A program made the translations under genes and the position numbers. From positions 3,348,001-3,412,000 of the forward strand of contig NZ_CP155793.1 in the NCBI RefSeq assembly GCF_039729145.1: a DNA stretch of 64,000 bases. Direction: 5' to 3'. Positions 35,208-43,277 of the stretch are shown one piece after another; within the stretch, counting starts at the first letter, position 1; each line of letters begins with the position of its first letter. A model generated the notes under the pieces. It was given only the letters and a program-made list of their open reading frames with translations. It ran no database searches and had not been told where the DNA came from. The DNA is from Microbacterium sp. SY138. Lineage in GTDB: Bacteria > Actinomycetota > Actinomycetes > Actinomycetales > Microbacteriaceae.

Positions 35208-36210
35208 TATCGGCCGCGGACATCGGCTCCACAGGCACCGGCCCCACAGGCACCGGCTCCACGAACTCCGGCGCCGCGGGTTCGCCCAGCTTGACGACCA
35301 CCACACCCACGAGCACCAGCACGCCACCGAGAGCCTGCAGCAGGTCGGGGAGCTGTCCGAGCAGCAGCCAGCCGAACAGGAGCGCGGCGACCACCTCGGC
35401 GAGCGCCACGAACGAGGCGAGTCGCGACCCCAGCATCCGCGTCGAGGCGATGCCGAGCAGGTACGCGAGCGCGGTCGCGACGACGCCCATCGCCAGCACC
35501 GGCACGAACCAGGGCACACTGCCGAACCGGTAGGCGATGTCGTCGGTCGTCCACCGGATCGGCAGCACACCGATCGCGCCGGCCACGGTGAGCCCGAGCG
35601 CGCCGAGCAGCAGACCGCTGCCGGCGAGAGCGATCGGCGGCAGCCCCGTGTCGGCTTTGGCCGAGAGCACGAAGTACGTCGCCGCCCCCACCATGGCCCC
35701 GAGCGCCCACAGGATACCGGCCACGTTGACGTCGGCGCCGGTGAGGATGTCGAGCATGAGCACCAGTCCGACGAAGGCGATGGCCGCACCGATGATGCTC
35801 CGTCGTGTCGGACGCTCCCCCCGCCGCAACCAGAGCCACAGCAGCACCGCGATCGGAGCGGTGTACTCGATGAGCAGCGCCAGTCCGACATCCATGACCG
35901 CGACGGCCTGGAAGTAGAAGAGCTGGGTCGCGGCGACTGCCAGCAGTCCATAGGCGAGGATCATGCCCGCGTTGCGCCGCAGCAGCCCCCACCGTCCGCG
36001 CAGGGACAGGATCGCGGGGATCAGCAGTACGAGCGCGGCGACCCAGATGCGCGCGGTGACCGCGGCACCGGGCGTCCATCCCGCATCGATGAGCCCGCGC
36101 GCCCATCCACCCGACATTCCGAAGGCGAAAGCCGCGGCGATCGCCAGCGGCAGCCCGAGGCGCACCCCGCGGGCGGAAGCGACCGCCGTGTCACTGCTCA
36201 CCGTGCTCAT
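35173..36210 (-). CDS. EamA family (drug/metabolite) transporter
   Basis: A 345-residue protein with ten predicted transmembrane helices in two EamA repeats (roughly 15-150 and 160-305). It ends in a Pro/Val/Glu-rich cytoplasmic tail (EPVPVGPVPVEP). GFSWARGL-like and EYTAPIAVLLWLWLRRGE segments match the RhaT/EamA type. The ATG at 36210 is divergent from the CGNR gene with only 39 bp between. Substrates cannot be predicted. Confidence 0.88.
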   Translation of the reverse strand: MSTVSSDTAVASARGVRLGLPLAIAAAFAFGMSGGWARGLIDAGWTPGAAVTARIWVAALVLLIPAILSLRGRWGLLRRNAGMILAYGLLAVAATQLFYFQAVAVMDVGLALLIEYTAPIAVLLWLWLRRGERPTRRSIIGAAIAFVGLVLMLDILTGADVNVAGILWALGAMVGAATYFVLSAKADTGLPPIALAGSGLLLGALGLTVAGAIGVLPIRWTTDDIAYRFGSVPWFVPVLAMGVVATALAYLLGIASTRMLGSRLASFVALAEVVAALLFGWLLLGQLPDLLQALGGVLVLVGVVVVKLGEPAAPEFVEPVPVGPVPVEPMSAADNVYGKRAEEEF

Positions 36211-36237
36211 GATCGATGACGCTACTCGCGCGCGCTG

Positions 36238-36243
36238 TAAGAT
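36238..36243 (+). promoter_or_regulatory. -10 box of a leaderless promoter
   Basis: TAAGAT ends 6 bp before the ATG at 36250. Confidence 0.55.
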
Positions 36244-36249
36244 GTCAAC

Positions 36250-36786
36250 ATGATCTTCACCGATGACACGGAGGAGGCGCTGCGGTCCGCCGTCTGGCTG
36301 GTGAACTCCGCCGAACAGCCGGACACACTGACCGACCTCGACGATGAAGACACGTTCCTCCGCGAGTTCCCGTACACCGGGCGCCTCGACCGCGACGAGC
36401 TCGAGGTGGCGTCGCTGCGCGAGCTGCGTCCACGCCTGCGCACCATGCTGCTGGCACCGCGCGACGAGATGGCCGCCCACGTCAACGACGCCCTCGCGGA
36501 ATCACGCCTCACCCCGGCTCTGCGCCGGCATGACGGCGTGGACTGGCACCTGCACGCCGTCGCCGACGAGCAGCCGTTCGCCGAGCGCATCCTGATCGAG
36601 ACCGCGATGGCCCTGATCGACGTCATCCGCGCCGACGAGGGGTCGCGTCTCACCGTGTGCGAGGACGACACCTGCCGGTCGATCGCCCTCGACCTCTCGC
36701 GCAACCGCTCGAAGCGGTACTGCTCGACGACGTGCGCGAACCGCAACGCCGTCGCCGCCTACCGAGCGAGGCTCGCGGCCGAGTGA
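36250..36786 (+). CDS. CGNR zinc finger domain protein (ABATE/DUF1470 family)
   Basis: A 178-residue protein. An N-terminal ABATE-like helical region is followed by a C-terminal zinc finger: CEDDTCRSIALDLSRNRSKR then YCSTTCANRNAVAAYRAR (residues about 136-174). It has the family's conserved four cysteines and the variant CANR in place of CGNR. Such proteins are presumed DNA-binding regulators. It is divergent from the EamA transporter, which it may control (inference). Confidence 0.88.
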   Translation: MIFTDDTEEALRSAVWLVNSAEQPDTLTDLDDEDTFLREFPYTGRLDRDELEVASLRELRPRLRTMLLAPRDEMAAHVNDALAESRLTPALRRHDGVDWHLHAVADEQPFAERILIETAMALIDVIRADEGSRLTVCEDDTCRSIALDLSRNRSKRYCSTTCANRNAVAAYRARLAAE

Positions 36787-36843
36787 CCCGGCACTGACTC
36801 CGACGCCTTCCCCCCGGCTGCGCGCTCCGGCCCCGGCTGACCC

Positions 36844-37035
36844 CGCGTTCCGGTCCGGCTGGCCCCCGCGTTCCGGTCGCACTTCCTGCCGGGTTCTTCC
36901 CGATCAGGCGGCACCAACTGCGACCGCAGCAGCAGCAACCAGCGCCACCTGCGCCCGGAGCAGCAGCAACCGGCACCACCTGCGCCCGGAGGACCAGCAG
37001 CCGGCACCAACTGCGACCGGAGGACCGCCGCCGAC
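36844..37035. repeat. Intergenic hairpin plus tandem array (repeat family, copy 2)
   Basis: GCGTTCCGGTC occurs at 36845 and 36868. The second begins a stem (TTCCGGTCGCACTTCCTGCC, 36871-36890) that pairs imperfectly with 36908-36925. An array with 31-bp period follows: GCACCAACTGCGACCG-type units at 36911, 36942, 36973 and 37004. It occupies most of the 385-bp gap between the CGNR gene and the pgi gene; no gene is visible there. Confidence 0.8.
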
Positions 37036-37097
37036 CGCCGCACCGCGCGCAGATGCGCGCCGCGGATCGCGCGCGGGAGCGATCCGCTCTGGACGCC

Positions 37098-37136
37098 ACC
37101 TGTCATAACAGGTACAGTGAACCTGTCATTACAGGT
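37098..37136. promoter_or_regulatory. Tandem palindromic operators of the sugar operon
   Basis: ACCTGTCATAACAGGT (37098-37113) and ACCTGTCATTACAGGT (37121-37136) are near-identical palindromes 23 bp apart. A TACAGT -10-like box (37113-37118) lies between them. The pattern GT-N4-AC suits a GntR-family protein. Related sites lie at 47.1 and 56.4 kb, next to other sugar genes; the HutC-type GntR at 57885 is the best candidate binder. Confidence 0.8.
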
Positions 37137-37171
37137 TGCGCAGCGCCGCAGCACCGTTACGAGGAGCACCG

Positions 37172-37747
37172 ATGCCCGAGTTCCACACCCCGCCGATCTC
37201 TCCGATGGCGATCGCCTTCGACGCCGAGAAGCTCACGCTCTCCCCCGAAGGCCCGACCCTCACCCGGCGGATGTCCGACCTCGAGGGGCTCTTCCTCGAC
37301 GCAGATGCCTGGGCTGCAGCATCGGCTGGCGAGAACCCCGTGGTCTACACGGTCGTCAGCTCCCCCGTGCCCGAAATCGACCGCGAGCTGCCGCAGTCGA
37401 TCACCACGATCATGCCCGGCGACACCTCGGGCGAGCTGTGGATGACCAAGGGCCACCAGCACCCGGACCACCAGGGCGAGATCTACCTGGCGTTGAAGGG
37501 CAGGGGCGGACTGCTGATGTTCGACGGCGAGCGCACCGAGTGGCTCGACATGCTCCCCGGCACGATCGGCTACATCCCCCCGGGCTGGGCTCACCGTTCC
37601 GTCAACACCGGCGACGAGCCCTACGCCTTCCTCGCGGTGTACCCGGGTGGAGCGGGGCACGACTACGGCTGGGTGCTGGAGCACGGCATGGGCTCGCGCG
37701 CCTACCGCGGAGCCTCCGGCGTCGACCTGCGTTCCTACGCGGAATAG
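37172..37747 (+). CDS. Cupin-type glucose-6-phosphate isomerase family protein
   Basis: A 191-residue cupin of the archaeal-type phosphoglucose isomerase family (PF06560). The metal motif GHQHPDHQGEIYLALKG gives H95, H97 and E103, and IPPGWAHRSVNTG supplies the fourth ligand. A GAGGAG site precedes the ATG. First gene of a six-gene operon under the double operator. In this context it may isomerise a sugar phosphate made by the downstream kinase rather than serve glycolysis (inference). Confidence 0.85.
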   Translation: MPEFHTPPISPMAIAFDAEKLTLSPEGPTLTRRMSDLEGLFLDADAWAAASAGENPVVYTVVSSPVPEIDRELPQSITTIMPGDTSGELWMTKGHQHPDHQGEIYLALKGRGGLLMFDGERTEWLDMLPGTIGYIPPGWAHRSVNTGDEPYAFLAVYPGGAGHDYGWVLEHGMGSRAYRGASGVDLRSYAE

Positions 37748-37756
37748 GCTCCGGCC

Positions 37757-39247
37757 ATGATCATCGCGCACGACCTGGGCACCACCGGGAACAAGGCGTC
37801 GCTGCACCACGACGACGGCCGTCTCGTCGCCTCGGTCACCGTCCCCTACCCCGCGCACTTCGCCGCGGGCGGGGTCGCCGAGCAGGATCCCGCCGACTGG
37901 TGGGATGCGGTCGTCGCCGCCACGCGCGATCTGATCGCCCGCACCGGCACGGCCCCGACCGACATCGCCGGACTCGTGGTGAGCGGCCAGATGATGGGTG
38001 CCGTGCTGCTCGATGCCCATGGTGAACCCGCACGCCCGGCGATCATCTGGGCCGACACCAGGGCCGGCGCGCAGCAGCGCGAGCTCGAGGCCGCGATCGG
38101 CGCCGAACGCGCCTACGACATCCTGGGCCACCGACTCAACCCCACATACTCCGTCGAGAAGGTCATGTGGGTGCGCGACAACGAGCCCGACACCTGGGCG
38201 CGCGTGCGACGCGTCTGCGTCGCGAAGGACTTCATCGTGCTGCGCCTGACCGGGCGCCTCGCGACCGATCGCTCCGACGCGTCGGGCACGAACGCCTACG
38301 ACCAGGCCGCGGGCACGTGGTCGGACGAGGTGCTGCAGGCTGCGCGCCTCGACCCGGCGTTGTTCCCCGAGATCCTGGAATCCACGCAGATCGCCGGCAC
38401 GTTGACGGATGCCGCAGCCGACGTCCTCGGCCTCCCCGCGAGCGTGCGTGTGGTGATGGGCGGCGGCGACGGCCCGATGGCCGCCGTCGGCTCGGGTGTC
38501 GTCGCGCCGGAGGACGGCCCCTACGTCTGCCTGGGCACATCGTCGTGGATCTCGTTCGCGGCCGACGCCCCGCTGCACGACCCCGCGATGCGTACCTTCA
38601 CATTCGACAACGTCGTGCCAGGCTCGTTCGTGCCGACCGCCACCATGCAGGCCGGCGGCGCCTCGGTGCAGTGGATCGCCGAGGCCCTCTCCCCCGATCC
38701 GGCGCACCCCGAGACCGGACGACTGACGGCCGAGGCCTCCGCCGACGTCGACACCGACGATCTCTACTTCCTCCCTTATCTGCTCGGCGAGCGCTCTCCG
38801 ATGTGGGATCCGGAGGCGCGGGGCGCATTCGTCGGTCTCGCCCGCCACCACGCCAGGGCGCACCTCGTGCGGGCCGTGCTGGAGGGCACCGCGTTCAACC
38901 TGCTCAGCTGCATCCAGGCGTTCCGCGAAGCCGGCGCCGTGATCGACCGCATCGACGCGGTCGGCGGCGGAGCCCAGAGCGACGTGTACCTCTCGGTGCT
39001 CGCCGACGTGTGGGGTGTGCCCGTGCGCCGCCGGACGATCGTCGAAGAGGCGAACAGCCTCGGCGCCGCGGTGACCGCCGCGGTCGGGCTCGGCCTCACC
39101 GACTTCTCGGCCGCCCGCGCCCTGAGCGAGGTCACGGCCGAGTTCATTCCGGATGCGGCACGTCACGCCGTCTATGCCGAGCGGCACGCCCGCTTCGCCG
39201 ACGCCTACACGGCTCTCGCGCCGTGGTTCGCCGGACGGCCGCGCTGA
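37757..39247 (+). CDS. FGGY family carbohydrate kinase (xylulokinase-like)
   Basis: A 496-residue sugar kinase. The ATPase-fold phosphate-1 motif is IIAHDLGTTGNKASL at the N-terminus, with a GAGGAQSDV-like adenosine motif AVGGGAQSDVYLSVLADVWG near residue 400. The family phosphorylates ketoses, polyols or erythrulose-type sugars. This one is closest in look to xylulokinase-type members, but specificity cannot be read. It begins 9 bp after the isomerase gene and its stop overlaps the next ATG (TGATG). Confidence 0.9.
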   Translation: MIIAHDLGTTGNKASLHHDDGRLVASVTVPYPAHFAAGGVAEQDPADWWDAVVAATRDLIARTGTAPTDIAGLVVSGQMMGAVLLDAHGEPARPAIIWADTRAGAQQRELEAAIGAERAYDILGHRLNPTYSVEKVMWVRDNEPDTWARVRRVCVAKDFIVLRLTGRLATDRSDASGTNAYDQAAGTWSDEVLQAARLDPALFPEILESTQIAGTLTDAAADVLGLPASVRVVMGGGDGPMAAVGSGVVAPEDGPYVCLGTSSWISFAADAPLHDPAMRTFTFDNVVPGSFVPTATMQAGGASVQWIAEALSPDPAHPETGRLTAEASADVDTDDLYFLPYLLGERSPMWDPEARGAFVGLARHHARAHLVRAVLEGTAFNLLSCIQAFREAGAVIDRIDAVGGGAQSDVYLSVLADVWGVPVRRRTIVEEANSLGAAVTAAVGLGLTDFSAARALSEVTAEFIPDAARHAVYAERHARFADAYTALAPWFAGRPR

Positions 39248-40230
39248 TGGGCGTCATCCTCGTCACCAGCCGCTCGTTCTCCGATGGCGACCTCGACCTG
39301 GTCGAGCGCGCGGCGCAGGCGGGTCACCGCATCCTGCGCGGGCCTGCCCACCACGACCTCGACGAGCTGCGGTCGCTGCTGCACGGTGCCGACGCCTGGA
39401 TAGCCGGCACCGGGTCCGTCACCGACGCGCATCTCGCCGCGGCCCCGAAGCTCAAGGTCGTCGCCCGCTATGGTGTCGGCACCGAGTCCGTCGATCTCGA
39501 CGCCGCGCGCGACCGCGGCATCCCGGTGACCAACACCCCCGGTGCCAACGCCGACGCGGTCGCCGACCATGCGGTCGGACTGATGCTCGCGGCCCTCCGC
39601 TTCGTGCCCGACGGCGACCGCCGCGTGCGCGCGGGCGACTGGGGTGTGCGGCGTGGTCGCGAGCTCGGCGCCGCCACGGTCGGCATCGTCGGCTTCGGGC
39701 GCATCGGTCAGGGTGTCGCGGCACGGCTGAGCGGCTTCGGGCCGCGCGTGCTGGCGGCCGATCCGTTCCTTCCCGACGATGTCGTCCGGGAATGCGGTGC
39801 GGACCCCGTCTCGCTCGACGAGTTGTTCCGCGCCGCCGACGTGATCACGCTGCACGCTCCGGGTGGGCAGCGGCTCGTCGACGCCGAGCGCCTCGCCGGC
39901 ATGCGACCGGGAACCGTGCTGGTCAACACCGCCCGCGGCGACCTGATCGACGAGGCCGCCGTGGCGCAGGCGCTGCACGACCGCATCCTCGCCGGCTACG
40001 CGGCCGACACCCTCGACGGCGATACCGCGGCGCACGACAGCCCGCTGCTCGAGCCGGAACTCGCCGACCGCGTGATCGTCACCCCGCACCTGGGAGCGCA
40101 GACCACGCAGGCTGTCGACAACATGGGGTCCCTGTCGCTCGCCGACGTGATCGCGGTCCTCTCCGGCGCCGAGCCCGCCCACCCCGTCCCCAGCCCCGTC
40201 CCCGTCGCCGTCCCCGAGGAGACCCGATGA
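39247..40230 (+). CDS. D-2-hydroxyacid dehydrogenase (phosphoglycerate dehydrogenase-like)
   Basis: A 327-residue NAD-dependent D-isomer 2-hydroxyacid dehydrogenase. The nucleotide-binding motif is TVGIVGFGRIGQGVAARL (about 139-156). Catalytic residues are Arg in NTARGDLIDE, Glu about 30 residues on, and His in VTPHLGAQTTQ. It has no regulatory C-terminal domain, instead a short Pro/Val tail, so serine biosynthesis is unlikely. It is coupled to both neighbours by overlapping codons. The substrate is probably a sugar-derived hydroxyacid. Confidence 0.9.
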   Translation: MGVILVTSRSFSDGDLDLVERAAQAGHRILRGPAHHDLDELRSLLHGADAWIAGTGSVTDAHLAAAPKLKVVARYGVGTESVDLDAARDRGIPVTNTPGANADAVADHAVGLMLAALRFVPDGDRRVRAGDWGVRRGRELGAATVGIVGFGRIGQGVAARLSGFGPRVLAADPFLPDDVVRECGADPVSLDELFRAADVITLHAPGGQRLVDAERLAGMRPGTVLVNTARGDLIDEAAVAQALHDRILAGYAADTLDGDTAAHDSPLLEPELADRVIVTPHLGAQTTQAVDNMGSLSLADVIAVLSGAEPAHPVPSPVPVAVPEETR

Positions 40231-41186
40231 CCACCACCGCCGACGTCGTCGCCACCGCACACGCTCCGGCATCCGCCGACTACATGGGCTTCGTCGGGGT
40301 GACCACCGCGTCGTCGTCGATCATGAAGGTCTTCCCCCTGTGGGCCGACATCCTGGAGCTGCCGACGCGCACCCTGGTCGGCCACGACCTGCCGATGGAT
40401 GCCGAGCCCGCGCAGTACCGCGCCATGGTCGAGCAGATCCGCGACGACCCCCATCACCGCGGCGCGCTCGTCACCACGCACAAGATGAACGTGTACGCCG
40501 CGGCATCCGACCTGTTCGACGAGCTCGACCCGTTCGCGGTGTCGTGCTCCGAGATCTCCAGCATCTCGAAGCGCGGCACTGTCCTGTCGGGGCGGGCGAA
40601 GGATCCGATCACGGTCGACCTGGCGCTGAACGACTTCCTTCCCGCCGACCACTTCGCGCGCACGGGCGGTGCGGTCGTGATCCTCGGAGCCGGTGGATCG
40701 GGCACCGCGCTGAGCTGGGCGCTGGCCGAACGCGACGACGCCCCGTCGAAGATCACGGTGACCGCCCGCACACAGGACAAGCTCGACCACCTGCGCGAGG
40801 TGCACCGTCAGCACGGCACCCGCGAGGGCCTGATCGACTACGTCGTGACGGCGACCCCCGCAGACGCGGATGCCCTGGTGGCTGCGGCCCCCGCAGGATC
40901 GGTCATCGCGAACGCGACCGGACTCGGCAAGGACCGCCCCGGATCGCCCCTGACCGACGCCGTGGTGTTCCCCGAGGGGGCGTACGCATGGGAGTTCAAC
41001 TACCGCGGCTCGCTCGAGTTCCTGCACCAGGCCGAGGCTCAGGCATCCGCCCGCGGGCTGCACGTGGTCGACGGGTGGCGCTACTTCATCCATGGCTGGT
41101 CGCAGGTGGTGGCCGACGTGTTCGAGCTCGACCTCACGCCCGACGTCGTCGAACGGCTCGCCGAGGCCGCGGAGTCGGTGCGCTGA
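40227..41186 (+). CDS. Shikimate dehydrogenase-like NAD(P)-dependent oxidoreductase
   Basis: A 319-residue protein of the AroE fold. ALVTTHKMNVYAAASDLFDE carries the equivalent of AroE's catalytic lysine (TTHKxxV). AVVILGAGGSGTALSWALAE is the nucleotide-binding glycine motif, and NATGLGKDRPGSPL matches the AroE NATPLG-type loop. It lacks the SNVT start typical of true shikimate dehydrogenases, and lies in a sugar operon. It therefore probably oxidises a different polyol or hydroxy acid. Overlap with the previous gene is ATGA. Confidence 0.82.
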   Translation: MTTTADVVATAHAPASADYMGFVGVTTASSSIMKVFPLWADILELPTRTLVGHDLPMDAEPAQYRAMVEQIRDDPHHRGALVTTHKMNVYAAASDLFDELDPFAVSCSEISSISKRGTVLSGRAKDPITVDLALNDFLPADHFARTGGAVVILGAGGSGTALSWALAERDDAPSKITVTARTQDKLDHLREVHRQHGTREGLIDYVVTATPADADALVAAAPAGSVIANATGLGKDRPGSPLTDAVVFPEGAYAWEFNYRGSLEFLHQAEAQASARGLHVVDGWRYFIHGWSQVVADVFELDLTPDVVERLAEAAESVR

Positions 41187-42157
41187 TGCCCGCCGTCGTC
41201 CGGACCGTGCTCGGCGACATCGCCCCTGCGCTCCTCGGGCGGGTGGACTATCACGAGCACCTGTTCCAGGTGACTCCGCTGCTGCCGGGCGACGAACTCG
41301 ACGACGAGAAGGCCTCGGGCGAAGAAGCCGCCCTGCTGCAGGCGAGCGGGTTCGAGACGATGGTGGATGCCACGCCGTTCGGTCTCGCGCGCGACCCCGC
41401 AGCCCTCGCCCGGATCAGCGCCTCGACCGGGCTGCACATCGTCGCGACGACCGGACGACACCGGGAGGCCCACTACGGCGCGGACCATCCGATGCAGGTG
41501 TGGACCGCCGACCGTCTGGCCGCCCTCTTCATCGCCGACATCATGCGCGGCATGCCCGCCGACGACGGGGAGATCTTCGAGACACCCGAGGCGCCCCTCG
41601 CCGCGGCACCCGATGGCAGCCCCGTGCGCGCAGGTCTCCTCAAGGGCGGCGCCGACTACTGGCGCATCAGCCCGTTCGAGCGCACCACCCTGATCGCCGT
41701 GGCCGAGGCGCACCGCGCGACGGGCGCCCCGGTCATGGTGCATCTGGAGTTCGGCACGGCAGCCCACGAGGTGCTCGACCTGCTCGGGGCCGAGGGCGTG
41801 TCCGCCGACCGTGTCGTGCTGGCGCACGCCGACCGCGACCCCGACCCCGGGCTGCACGCGTCGCTCGCCGAACGCGGTGCCCACCTCGGGTACGACGGCT
41901 TCGCGCGTCCGCGCACCCGCTCCGACGCCGAACTGCTCGCCCTGACCGTCGCGGTGGTCGAGCGTGGTGCCGGCGACCGGATCGTGCTCGGCGGCGACGT
42001 CGCCCGGCGCACGAGGTACATCGCGTACGGCGGCATGCCCGGACTCGCCTACCTCGGCGACCGCTACCTCCCGCGCCTCCGCGCGGCCGTGGGAGACGAG
42101 GCCGTGCATCGAATGCTCGTGTCCACCCCGGCGCGGTTGCTGACCCTCTCGCCCTGA
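41186..42157 (+). CDS. Phosphotriesterase-family metal-dependent hydrolase
   Basis: A 323-residue amidohydrolase-superfamily TIM barrel. Metal ligands are visible in order: DYHEHLF (H-x-H), RAGLLKGGADY (bridging lysine), VMVHLEFGT, VLAHADRDPD and LGGDVARRT (Asp). Bacterial members in sugar operons usually hydrolyse sugar lactones or phospho-lactones. That would suit the preceding dehydrogenases. Its ATG overlaps the upstream stop (TGATG). Confidence 0.85.
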   Translation: MPAVVRTVLGDIAPALLGRVDYHEHLFQVTPLLPGDELDDEKASGEEAALLQASGFETMVDATPFGLARDPAALARISASTGLHIVATTGRHREAHYGADHPMQVWTADRLAALFIADIMRGMPADDGEIFETPEAPLAAAPDGSPVRAGLLKGGADYWRISPFERTTLIAVAEAHRATGAPVMVHLEFGTAAHEVLDLLGAEGVSADRVVLAHADRDPDPGLHASLAERGAHLGYDGFARPRTRSDAELLALTVAVVERGAGDRIVLGGDVARRTRYIAYGGMPGLAYLGDRYLPRLRAAVGDEAVHRMLVSTPARLLTLSP

Positions 42158-42239
42158 CCCTGCCGCCCTGATCCGCGCCCTGAGCACGAGCATGGCCATG
42201 AGCATCCGCTTCCACCCCCGACACCCCCGAGGAGACACC

Positions 42240-42536
42240 GTGTCCGAGCCGACCATCCTGCACGCCACGTTCACCGCCCAGCCCGGAGCCGGCGATCGCG
42301 TGGCCGCCCTGGTGCGTGACTTCGCCGAGGTCGTGCGCGCCGAGGAGGGCAACGTCGTCTTCGATGCGACCCGGCTCGTCGACGACCCCGACCGCTTCTT
42401 CGTCTACGAGGTCTACCGCGACGAGGCGGCCTTCCAGGCGCACATCGCCGCCCCCGCCGGAGTCCCCTTCAACGTGGCGTTGCAGGAGCTCATCGTCGAA
42501 CCGACGTCGCAGCTCACCTTCCTCCGCCGCCTCTGA
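42240..42536 (+). CDS. Antibiotic biosynthesis monooxygenase (ABM) domain protein
   Basis: A 98-residue dimeric alpha/beta-barrel protein: LHATFTAQPGAGDRVAALVR, then VVFDATRLVDDPDRFFVYEV and a final beta strand. The GTG at 42240 follows GAGGAGACACC; an upstream in-frame ATG would give an unconserved extension. It is last in the sugar operon. Similar small proteins in sugar operons act as mutarotases or oxidise small substrates; its role is not determined. Confidence 0.8.
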   Translation: MSEPTILHATFTAQPGAGDRVAALVRDFAEVVRAEEGNVVFDATRLVDDPDRFFVYEVYRDEAAFQAHIAAPAGVPFNVALQELIVEPTSQLTFLRRL

Positions 42537-42551
42537 CGGCTGCGACGCCGT

Positions 42552-43133
42552 TCAGCGATCGAGCCGGGGATCCCGCAGGGCTGCCATCGCCTCCACAAGG
42601 CTCTCGTGGATGTACTCGAGCTCTGGCGAGATGAAACTCGACCAGTCGTCTTCGGCGGCATCGTGCCCTTCGGCCTCTCCACCGTCCGTAGATCCGTTCC
42701 ACGTGGCAACGTCCGCTCCGTCGGCATCCCACGTCTGATCCTGCGGAACATGGGCGTAGACCCACCAGAGATTTTCCGAGGGGTCGGCGAAGCGCGAGAA
42801 CGTATCTCCGAAGAAGTCGGTCGGCCGGGTCACGATACGGGCGCCGAGTTCGACGGCTCGTGCGAGCGTTCCCTCGACGTCGTCGACGTACACCTGGAGG
42901 AATCCGGGAGTGAAGGGCCAGTCGGGCTTGCGGTCGGCGACAGTGATGACGGAATCGCCGATGCGCAACTCTGAGTGCAGGATCAGTCCGTCGGTGTCGA
43001 CGGTGCGGGCCTCGGGAACGTCGGTCGCCCCGAAGACCTCGATCACGAAGTCGATGATGCGGGCCGCGTCGTCGGTCATGAGGAAGGGGTTGATGGTGTT
43101 CGATCCTGCCGGGAGGGCGGGAGTGCTGCTCAT
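42552..43133 (-). CDS. VOC (glyoxalase/bleomycin resistance-like) superfamily protein
   Basis: A 193-residue protein with one vicinal-oxygen-chelate domain (residues about 12-125). It has INPFLMTDDAARIIDFVIEV, LQVYVDDVEGTLARAVELGA and FGDTFSRFADPSENLWWVYAH, typical of PhnB-like members. The last 60 residues are acidic and end in a predicted helix. Function unknown. It is convergent with the sugar operon and separated from the ABC transporter genes by a terminator. Confidence 0.82.
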   Translation of the reverse strand: MSSTPALPAGSNTINPFLMTDDAARIIDFVIEVFGATDVPEARTVDTDGLILHSELRIGDSVITVADRKPDWPFTPGFLQVYVDDVEGTLARAVELGARIVTRPTDFFGDTFSRFADPSENLWWVYAHVPQDQTWDADGADVATWNGSTDGGEAEGHDAAEDDWSSFISPELEYIHESLVEAMAALRDPRLDR

Positions 43134-43224
43134 GGTGTGTGTCCTTTCGTCGCGATCACTCTGACAGCCACCCCGGACAGATTCTGTCCTCGATCGTCGA
43201 ACGCCGCCCCATGCCGGCCCCGAA

Positions 43225-43266
43225 CGCGAAGAAGCCCCCCACCCGAAGGCGAGGGGCTTCTTCGCG
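43225..43266. terminator. Hairpin terminator of the sugar ABC operon
   Basis: The perfect 14-bp arms CGCGAAGAAGCCCC (43225-43238) and GGGGCTTCTTCGCG (43253-43266) lie 12 bp past the substrate-binding protein stop. Confidence 0.88.
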
Positions 43267-43277
43267 TCAGCGGGGTG

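Noticed and set aside
35139..35951. Extension of the prp GntR protein upstream to about 504 residues
   Set aside because: The extra part is a wrong-frame reading of the EamA gene. The winged-helix start at 35138 with a -10 box 6 bp upstream is convincing.
36911..37030. Possible CRISPR-like array with 31-bp period
   Set aside because: The units are contiguous and degenerate, with no unique spacers and no cas genes nearby. It fits the hairpin-array repeat family.
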